Assembly: GCA_013042795.1 (NCBI GenBank) | Contig: JABDPK010000073.1 | Coordinates: forward strand, 1-10,520 | Origin: Saprospiraceae bacterium | GTDB taxonomy: Bacteria; Bacteroidota; Bacteroidia; Chitinophagales; Saprospiraceae | Direction: 5' to 3' | DNA length: 10,520 nucleotides | Shown here: in pieces, positions 1 through 4,686 of the stretch | How the letters are laid out: every line of letters starts with the position of its first letter | How positions within the stretch are numbered: position 1 is the stretch's first letter | Position numbers and translations under genes: made by a program | The notes under the pieces: generated by a model | Database searches by the model: none | Seen by the model: the letters and a program-made list of their open reading frames with translations, nothing else | What the model was told of the DNA's origin: nothing

Positions 1-51
1 CTGCAGGATCAATTCAACAATAACTGGAAAGAACAATTCAGGGATGCCTAG
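1..51 (+). CDS. 3' end of an unidentified upstream gene (partial)
   Basis: An open frame enters from the left edge and ends at TAG 49-51, giving a 16-residue tail ending in WKEQFRDA. It overlaps the start of the O-antigen ligase gene by eight bases (ATGCCTAG, 44-51), an arrangement typical of translationally coupled genes in one operon. The polar, charged composition looks like a genuine protein C-terminus. Too little is present to identify the family. The context suggests a polysaccharide biosynthesis gene such as a glycosyltransferase, but that is inference only. Confidence 0.55.
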   Translation: MQDQFNNNWKEQFRDA

Positions 52-1486
52 CCTGAGCCCAACAATTCGTCTTAACGACCAATCAATCTTCTGGATTTTT
101 TTCGGAATAGTAGCTGTCCTGTCTTCATTATCGGTTTACCTTGAAAGTCCTGTTCCGATTTTACTTCCCCTTGCGTTTGTATTTACCGGGCTTGCGGTCA
201 TGAACCCGCATTTAATTTTTTATTTATTTTTCTTTCTACTGCCCTTTTCCATAGAAGTTTCTCTGCCCGGAGGGCTGGGAACCGATTTGCCTTCAGAGCC
301 CATTATGGTTTTCCTGATGGCCATCTGCTTTTTATTCTTACTTAAGGATATTGGCAATATTAAGAAAGCTGCATTTGTACATCCTGTGAGTCTGGTTATT
401 ATCCTTCATCTTGCATGGATTGCCTTTTCAATTGTATTTTCACAGGACCTGCTCGTATCTCTCAAGTTCTTCCTGGCCAAATTATGGTATGTCTTTCCTT
501 TTTTCTTTTTGCCTTTGATACTATTCAAATCTGAAAAGGCTTTCCGAAAGATCTTTATTTTCCTTCTTATCGGATTAACATTGGCCATGACCTATGTAAT
601 GGCGCGTCATGCACTTACTGGGTTTGCTTTTGATGAGATCAATAAAGCAGTCAGGCCGATATTCAGGAATCATGTCAATTATGCTATTATGCTTGTGGCG
701 GTATTTCCATTCCTGTGGTACATCTATAAAACAGATAAAAGATGGGGTAAACTTTTCTTTATTCCTTTGATTCTTTTTTATCTCCTGGCTATATATTTTA
801 CATACACACGTGCTGCTCAACTGGCGGTCCTTCTTTCCGTAGGTGTATATTTTGTTATCCATTTTCGTCTCAGCAAATATGCTCTCGGGTTAAGTTTTAT
901 CATATTAATTTATGGCATCACTTATCTTTCTGTTGAAAACAAATATCTCGACTTTGCTCCCAACTACGAAAAAACAATTACCCATCACAAGTTTGATAAC
1001 CTTGTAGAAGCCACATATAAAATGGAAGATATTTCGACAGTGGAACGGTTCTATCGTTGGATTGCAGGGTTTTATATGGTTAAGGAACGACCATTTACGG
1101 GTTACGGACCTTCAAATTTTTACGAACAATACAAAGCCTATACTGTCACGAGTTATAAAACCTATGTCAGTGATAATCCCGAAAAATCGGGTATTCATAA
1201 CAACTACCTGATGGTAGCCGTCGAACAAGGCATTCCAGGACTGATCATTATGGTTTTGCTTGCCTTTCTCCCGATCATCTATGCCGAAAAAGCATATCAC
1301 AGGCTGAAGTCCTTTTCCGAAAAACAACTGGTTATGGCCGCAGCAATTTGTTTTGTCCTTATCGACATTGTGATCCTTATCAACGATCTCCTTGAAGCTG
1401 ACAAAGTTGGTCCGTTTTATTTCCTCAGCGCCTCCATAATTGTATTCTACTCTTTAAAAACAAAAGAAAAGACGAACCAGGTCTAG
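44..1486 (+). CDS. O-antigen ligase / polymerase family membrane protein (Wzy_C)
   Basis: This 480-residue, very hydrophobic protein has about a dozen predicted membrane helices and one large periplasmic loop at roughly residues 300-385, the layout of the O-antigen ligase WaaL and polymerase Wzy family. Family-like motifs are TYTRAAQ (Arg256) at the start of a late helix, RFYRWIAG...ERPFTGYGPSNF (about 335-359), and SGIHNNYL with His385 followed by EQGIPG. The Arg and His correspond to the conserved residues of WaaL-type enzymes. Such proteins transfer or polymerise undecaprenyl-linked glycans on the periplasmic side of the inner membrane. Ligase and polymerase cannot be separated from sequence alone. 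The ATG at 44 is chosen because it overlaps the preceding stop, implying coupling. The last residues are polar (KTKEKTNQV), a normal cytoplasmic tail. Confidence 0.85.
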   Translation: MPSLSPTIRLNDQSIFWIFFGIVAVLSSLSVYLESPVPILLPLAFVFTGLAVMNPHLIFYLFFFLLPFSIEVSLPGGLGTDLPSEPIMVFLMAICFLFLLKDIGNIKKAAFVHPVSLVIILHLAWIAFSIVFSQDLLVSLKFFLAKLWYVFPFFFLPLILFKSEKAFRKIFIFLLIGLTLAMTYVMARHALTGFAFDEINKAVRPIFRNHVNYAIMLVAVFPFLWYIYKTDKRWGKLFFIPLILFYLLAIYFTYTRAAQLAVLLSVGVYFVIHFRLSKYALGLSFIILIYGITYLSVENKYLDFAPNYEKTITHHKFDNLVEATYKMEDISTVERFYRWIAGFYMVKERPFTGYGPSNFYEQYKAYTVTSYKTYVSDNPEKSGIHNNYLMVAVEQGIPGLIIMVLLAFLPIIYAEKAYHRLKSFSEKQLVMAAAICFVLIDIVILINDLLEADKVGPFYFLSASIIVFYSLKTKEKTNQV

Positions 1487-1515
1487 CGTCTTAATTCAAT
1501 CGTCTTATTTCTTTG

Positions 1516-1538
1516 TACTTTGTACTATATACTAAGTA
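1516..1538. repeat. short imperfect inverted repeat before the small membrane gene
   Basis: TACTTTGTA (1516-1524) and TACTAAGTA (1530-1538) form an inverted repeat with 8 of 9 positions pairing around a 5-base centre, ending 10 bases before the ATG at 1549. TTTGTAC also occurs twice in tandem (1512-1525). It could be an operator or a promoter-proximal site for the downstream gene. No good match to the Bacteroidota -7 element was found here, so function is a guess. Confidence 0.35.
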
Positions 1539-1548
1539 CTTGAATATC

Positions 1549-1998
1549 ATGGAATCAAACACCCTGAAAGACCTCAAAATCCTCCACCTTGCACTGGTAC
1601 TAGGTATGCTCGTTGTAGCAACCCTGATCTATTTCCTCTCTGACCCCGAGATGAATGCATTAAGGATTAATCTTCAGGTTGATGAGACATTGGCTCTGCT
1701 GCTTGCGGTTGCCAATTTAATTGGTGTCAGTTATTTTCACAATAAACGTTTACCCGGCATTCAATCCATGGATTCATTTGAAGAAAAGTGGATTAATTAC
1801 AGGGCACTACAGATCATGAAATATGCATTAGTGGAAGGTGCAGGTCTTATTGCGATCGTGATCTTCTTTGGCAAAGGGAATCTTCTGCTTTTAATTATTG
1901 CCCTGGTTCTTACCCTGACATTATACCTGATGAAACCGACCCGGGAAAGAACTGCTCGTGATTTGAAGCTTACCGTGGAGGAAGAGGCTGGGCTTTAA
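1549..1998 (+). CDS. small four-helix membrane protein of unknown function
   Basis: This 149-residue protein has four likely membrane helices (about residues 11-30, 46-64, 89-107 and 111-128). A polar loop between helices 2 and 3 contains HNKRLPG and a charged FEEKWINYRALQ stretch, and the tail is hydrophilic and acidic (about 130-149). I do not recognise a named family; it resembles short conserved membrane proteins found across Bacteroidota without assigned function. The ATG at 1549 is preferred over an in-frame TTG at 1513, because the extra twelve residues would be encoded by the repeat-rich spacer. It follows the O-antigen ligase gene by 62 bases on the same strand, so it may be co-transcribed, and it is followed at once by a terminator hairpin. 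Confidence 0.7.
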   Translation: MESNTLKDLKILHLALVLGMLVVATLIYFLSDPEMNALRINLQVDETLALLLAVANLIGVSYFHNKRLPGIQSMDSFEEKWINYRALQIMKYALVEGAGLIAIVIFFGKGNLLLLIIALVLTLTLYLMKPTRERTARDLKLTVEEEAGL

Positions 1999-2008
1999 TG
2001 TTTAAATA

Positions 2009-2038
2009 AAAAAGCCCAGCATCTCTGCTGAGCTTTTT
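2009..2038. terminator. bidirectional terminator shared by the membrane-protein gene and tRNA-Val
   Basis: Arms 2009-2021 and 2026-2038 pair over 13 bp around a four-base loop, with A-runs on the left and T-runs on the right, so either strand yields a hairpin ending in U. Read on the plus strand there is one C-A mismatch; read on the minus strand the same position is a G-U wobble and the stem is continuous, followed by TTTTTT. The hairpin starts 10 bases after the plus-strand stop codon and abuts the 3' end of the converging tRNA. Confidence 0.85.
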
Positions 2039-2039
2039 G

Positions 2040-2114
2040 TGGGCGATGAGAGACTCGAACTCCCGACCCCCTGGGTGTAAACCAGGTGCTCTGAACCAAC
2101 TGAGCTAATCACCC
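2040..2114 (-). tRNA. tRNA-Val (anticodon UAC)
   Basis: On the minus strand a full cloverleaf of 74 bases plus discriminator A can be folded. The acceptor GGGTGAT pairs with ATCGCCC (one T-G wobble), the D arm is GCTC/GAGC, the anticodon stem CCTGG/CCAGG encloses TTTACAC, and the T arm GGGAG/CTCTC encloses TTCGAGT. The loop centre TAC gives anticodon UAC, which reads valine GUA and, by wobble, other GUN codons. The genomic 3' CCA is not encoded (CAA follows the discriminator), so CCA must be added after transcription. No integrase gene or attachment repeat lies next to it within the window. Confidence 0.95.
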
Positions 2115-2134
2115 GACTTCCTTTAAAAGGAACG

Positions 2135-2166
2135 CAAATATAGATTGACCTTTTATTCCATGCAAA
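2135..2166 (-). promoter_or_regulatory. promoter of tRNA-Val, Bacteroidota-type -33/-7
   Basis: On the minus strand TTTG (2166-2163) is followed after exactly 20 bases by TATATTTG (2142-2135), matching the known Bacteroidota primary sigma consensus TTTG / TAnnTTTG. Transcription would start a few bases downstream, leaving a short leader of roughly 15 bases before the tRNA 5' end at 2114. Confidence 0.75.
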
Positions 2167-2236
2167 TCTTAGAGTAACTATTTATAATCCTTCCTCCAGC
2201 ACCTACATTTCAAATCTTCATGTCGGGATGAGACGT

Positions 2237-2989
2237 CTAGGTATACTTGTCGTGAATACGGGACACTTTTCTTTGGATATCCGCAATCTGAGATTCGATT
2301 TTGTCATTCAGGCTTTGTTTTGTGTCAGAAAAGGAAATATGTGCATGATGCTGCCAGATTTCATCTATGTCTTCATATGAAAGGGTATATGGCAGATACA
2401 CTTCGTTATCGGATATTAGCATAAGACACTGATTTTCTTGATCATTTCTGACCCTTTTGTACACCAATCCTTCCCGATTACTGATAATGACATAGCTTTT
2501 GTCATCTTTTATCTCGTTCAAAGACTCAACATAGGAGGCAATAATAATACTTCCCGACTCCACAGGTAACATAGAATCACCCTGGATTTCAAATGCCCTG
2601 TAAGTACCTCCCCTGAGACTGGGAATCTTTATCCTTGGAAGCTCTTTGATATACTCAGGGTTCTGGTAACTGTCAAGATAACCCGCTTCGGCTTTGGTAT
2701 CAACAAGTTCGATATTTCCGGTATCATCCTCATCAACAGTAATCGCTAAGACTTTCATCATCTGGTTTTTCAGGATTTCATATTTTCCCAGACTAAGATT
2801 GCTGTTAACCAGCTCGTCTACCTTAACATCGAAAAATCTTGATATTTTGATCAGCATAGAAATATTGGGTTCCGTCTTGCCTCTTTCATAATCTCCCAGG
2901 GTTGTCCGGGGAATTTCAAGTGCCTCCGAAAGCACCTGCTGACTCATCCTGTTCCTGGTTCTTAAGTATTTCAAGTTTTGAGCTATCAT
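2237..2989 (-). CDS. HTH-XRE / S24 self-cleaving repressor (LexA/CI-like)
   Basis: A 250-residue regulator. Residues about 4-62 form a Cro/CI-type helix-turn-helix (MSQQVLSEALEIPRTTLGDYERGK). Residues about 95-215 form an S24 peptidase domain: the cleavage site is Ala102-Gly103 (KAEAGYLD), the nucleophile is Ser139 in QGDSML, and the general base is Lys178 in VYKRV. The A-to-S and S-to-K spacings (37 and 39) are close to those of E. coli LexA (35 and 37), so self-cleavage appears intact. Residues about 220-250 look like a helical tail. By family knowledge such proteins repress genes until RecA filaments trigger autocleavage. It is transcribed divergently from an SRAP gene, its likely target together with itself. 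It is probably not canonical LexA, whose HTH is of the winged type, and no phage genes lie nearby. ATG at 2989 is chosen as the start because the HTH begins immediately after it. Confidence 0.88.
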   Translation of the reverse strand: MIAQNLKYLRTRNRMSQQVLSEALEIPRTTLGDYERGKTEPNISMLIKISRFFDVKVDELVNSNLSLGKYEILKNQMMKVLAITVDEDDTGNIELVDTKAEAGYLDSYQNPEYIKELPRIKIPSLRGGTYRAFEIQGDSMLPVESGSIIIASYVESLNEIKDDKSYVIISNREGLVYKRVRNDQENQCLMLISDNEVYLPYTLSYEDIDEIWQHHAHISFSDTKQSLNDKIESQIADIQRKVSRIHDKYT

Positions 2990-2994
2990 CCTTA

Positions 2995-3014
2995 TATATT
3001 GTACTTTAAATATA
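2995..3014. promoter_or_regulatory. candidate operator at the repressor start
   Basis: TATATTGTA (2995-3003) and TTAAATATA (3006-3014) form an imperfect palindrome, 7 of 9 positions pairing around CT, just upstream of the repressor ATG. It is part of the 12-mer TTATATATTGTA (2992-3003) that recurs at 3233-3244 before the SRAP gene. The position fits autoregulation by the S24 repressor. This is inference from position and repetition. Confidence 0.45.
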
Positions 3015-3051
3015 ATGAAAAAGACCCAATGTCGGTTTTTCCGCTAATTAA

Positions 3052-3146
3052 CTGTTGTATAAGTCGTCTTTCTTAGAAACAGAAAAACAATAACACTAAA
3101 TTGAATATGGCGGTATTTTAGTCATTTTCTGTTGCATAAATCGACT
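3052..3146. repeat. pair of 18-bp imperfect direct repeats in the divergent control region
   Basis: CTGTTGTATAAGTCGTCT (3052-3069) and CTGTTGCATAAATCGACT (3129-3146) match at 15 of 18 positions, with start points 77 bases apart, in the same orientation. They sit between the repressor start and the 8-bp repeat array. They could be binding sites for the S24 repressor or another regulator that loops DNA between two sites, or remnants of a duplication. Confidence 0.6.
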
Positions 3147-3174
3147 ACCAAATAATCCGTCCACCTGAAAAAAA

Positions 3175-3238
3175 CATTATAGCATTATGGCATTATAACA
3201 TTATAGCATTGTGACATTATAGCATTGTGACATTATAT
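3175..3238. repeat. eight in-phase copies of an 8-bp tandem repeat
   Basis: The 64 bases read as eight consecutive 8-mers without any phase break: CATTATAG, CATTATGG, CATTATAA, CATTATAG, CATTGTGA, CATTATAG, CATTGTGA, CATTATAT. Every unit starts CATT. Units 4-5 and 6-7 also make two identical 16-bp repeats, CATTATAGCATTGTGA (3199-3214 and 3215-3230). The array ends 36 bases before the SRAP start codon, where a promoter would be expected. Change in copy number by slippage would alter the promoter spacing or the number of regulator half-sites. Confidence 0.9.
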
Positions 3239-3254
3239 ATTGTAAATTACAATA
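3238..3254. promoter_or_regulatory. perfect 17-bp palindrome, candidate operator of the SRAP gene
   Basis: TATTGTAAATTACAATA is a perfect inverted repeat with 8-bp arms around one central A, ending 20 bases before the SRAP ATG at 3275. Its left arm TATTGTAA resembles array unit CATTGTGA (6 of 8 positions) and it shares TATATTGTA with the palindrome at the repressor start. The position is right for an operator that blocks transcription. The binding protein is most simply the adjacent S24 repressor; this is inferred. Confidence 0.6.
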
Positions 3255-3274
3255 ACATCAATTGCTAGAATACT

Positions 3275-3970
3275 ATGTGCGGTCGTTCTTCTTTGACAAA
3301 AACAGAAAAGGAGCTTGAAGAGCTCTTTAATGCGAGCTTCTATTCCGATGATCTTGAAAGGTACAATCCACTGCCCAATTTTAATGTTTGCCCAACACAT
3401 ATCACTCCTGTGATCACAAACCAGGATAAAGAACACTTTAATGCTTTTCGCTGGGGACTTATTCCCTTCTGGGCAAAAGATGAAAAGATAGGATACAAAA
3501 TGATCAATGCGCGTGTTGAAACAGTACTTGAAAAAAACTCTTATAAAAAACTGGTCGGGAATAAACGTTGTATCGTACCCTTCGATGGGTTCTATGAATG
3601 GAAAAAAACACCTAAGGGTAAACAGCCTTACAGGATAGTTACAAAAGATCGTGAAGTCTTTACAATAGCGGGTTTATGGGATCGATGGCAAAGTCCGGAA
3701 GGTGAAGTCATCCATTCATTTACCTTATTGACCCAGGATGCCAACAAACTGGTTGCAGAAATTCATAACAGGATGCCTGCTATATTAAACAAGGAACAGG
3801 AAGAAATATGGTTGTCTGATGACCTTGCTCCTGAAGAAATAATAAAGATCATAGAACCCTACCCTGAAGATGCCATGGAAGCTTACCCGGTTTCAAAGCA
3901 GGTGAACAACGTAAGAAACAATAACCCTTCCCTGATTGTAAAAGAGCTTGAACCGCCGACATTGTTTTGA
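3275..3970 (+). CDS. SRAP domain protein (SOS response-associated, YedK/HMCES-like)
   Basis: This 231-residue protein spans one complete SRAP domain. Cys2 follows the initiator Met (MCGRSS), and the ATG at 3275 is fixed by this because removal of Met exposes the catalytic cysteine. Other conserved residues are Asn37 (FNVCPTH), the WGLIPFWAKD motif (60-69), NARVET (78-83), Glu108 in VPFDGFYEW, AGLWDRW (132-138) and His164 in HNRMPAI; these match the active-site Asn, Glu and His of E. coli YedK. Proteins of this family form a thiazolidine DNA-protein crosslink with abasic sites in single-stranded DNA and shield them at replication forks. The gene is divergent from an S24 repressor, which supports damage-inducible expression. 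A palindrome and an 8-bp repeat array lie directly upstream. No Shine-Dalgarno sequence is visible, as is usual in Bacteroidota. Confidence 0.95.
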   Translation: MCGRSSLTKTEKELEELFNASFYSDDLERYNPLPNFNVCPTHITPVITNQDKEHFNAFRWGLIPFWAKDEKIGYKMINARVETVLEKNSYKKLVGNKRCIVPFDGFYEWKKTPKGKQPYRIVTKDREVFTIAGLWDRWQSPEGEVIHSFTLLTQDANKLVAEIHNRMPAILNKEQEEIWLSDDLAPEEIIKIIEPYPEDAMEAYPVSKQVNNVRNNNPSLIVKELEPPTLF

Positions 3971-4000
3971 TTAAAGGATTAGGTTTAGCTTACCCCCTTT

Positions 4001-4558
4001 CTATTGCTTCTTCTTAACATAACAATCCACGCCTTGTCTTTTGAGAGCATTCGCAGAATTGGCTGCTGATTCATAACTTCTGAAACGAGATGCTATGACC
4101 GTATGATATTGCGACTGATCAAATACAGCTATATAGGAACTTTTGTGCCCAAGGTCTTTTAGTTTGGATGTCATGATCTCGGCATTGGACTTCAAGAGAT
4201 AATTTCCTGCAATGATCATATATGAACCTCCACCGGATGATGTCCCTGAAGAAGTATTTACTGGAGTTGTTCTTGACTTGGCCGGTGCCGGATTTGTAAA
4301 GTCTACCGTTTCAGTAACTTCTTCTGTCCTATCCTCAATAATTTCTTCTGTGATGGGTTCATCATCTACGCTCGACGTAGAATAGTCGATTGCGTCTCCT
4401 TCAAACAATTCTTCCTCGTTTTCAGAATCCAAAGCAATATCCGCCTCCAATGCTGTGTCTGTTGTTGTACAACTGCTGAAGGTCTTGCTTAACCACAAAA
4501 AGGCCAGTGTTAATCCAACGACCAGAAGTATAATTCTTACAAGTTTGTCCATTTCCAT
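4001..4558 (-). CDS. membrane-anchored SPOR-domain protein
   Basis: This 185-residue protein has an N-terminal hydrophobic helix (about 5-23) and a long acidic, Ser/Thr-rich linker (about 31-110, many Glu and Asp, then TSSGTSSGGG). A C-terminal SPOR domain spans about 112-183 (SYMIIAGNY...YHTVIASRFRSYESAANSANALKRQG). SPOR domains bind septal peptidoglycan stripped of stem peptides, so the protein likely sits in the inner membrane with its SPOR domain in the periplasm and may act in division or wall remodelling. FSSC at 27-30 looks like a lipobox, but a Lys just before it and the preceding helix favour a membrane anchor. ATG at 4558 is used; a second Met two codons later is equally possible. 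It converges with the SRAP gene across a 30-base gap that holds no clear terminator, and is divergent from the glutamate-synthase-like gene. Confidence 0.8.
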   Translation of the reverse strand: MEMDKLVRIILLVVGLTLAFLWLSKTFSSCTTTDTALEADIALDSENEEELFEGDAIDYSTSSVDDEPITEEIIEDRTEEVTETVDFTNPAPAKSRTTPVNTSSGTSSGGGSYMIIAGNYLLKSNAEIMTSKLKDLGHKSSYIAVFDQSQYHTVIASRFRSYESAANSANALKRQGVDCYVKKKQ

Positions 4559-4673
4559 AATTAAAATATATTATAAAAATACTTAATATTTAACAAAAAG
4601 TAAATCAGCATGATAGCTTTTGTGATTTGATTAACAGAATCCATCAAATTCTTATTAACTTAATCCTTGTATA

Positions 4674-4682
4674 TAAACTTTG
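4674..4682 (+). promoter_or_regulatory. possible -7 element for the glutamate-synthase-like gene
   Basis: TAAACTTTG resembles the Bacteroidota -7 element TAnnTTTG with one extra base and ends only four bases before the ATG at 4687. If real, the transcript would be nearly leaderless. No convincing -33 TTTG lies at the right distance, so this is weak. Confidence 0.25.
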
Positions 4683-4686
4683 TTAC

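Noticed and set aside
1513..1548. TTG start for the small membrane protein
   Set aside because: The added residues come from a repeat-containing spacer; the ATG at 1549 begins a normal N-terminus.
2040..2166. tRNA as an integration site of a mobile element
   Set aside because: No integrase, no duplicated tRNA 3' end and no transferred-looking cargo are visible in the window.
2237..2989. Prophage CI repressor
   Set aside because: The domain layout would allow it, but there are no phage genes on either side and the divergent partner is a DNA-damage protein, not Cro or an excisionase.
3175..3238. CRISPR array
   Set aside because: Units are only 8 bp, directly adjacent without spacers, and no cas gene is present; it is a simple tandem repeat.
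3971..4000. Terminator between the SRAP and SPOR genes
   Set aside because: AAAGG and CCTTT could pair weakly, but the inner bases do not form a stem and there is no proper U-tract; not supported.
4469..4558. Lipoprotein signal on the SPOR protein (FSSC at residues 27-30)
   Set aside because: A Lys sits between the hydrophobic stretch and the supposed lipobox, and a transmembrane anchor is the commoner layout for SPOR proteins; kept only as an alternative.
4627..4686. TTG start giving a 20-residue longer glutamate-synthase-like protein
   Set aside because: The ATG at 4687 opens directly on a positively charged residue pair and a membrane helix; the upstream stretch is intergenic-like, with a possible promoter element inside it.
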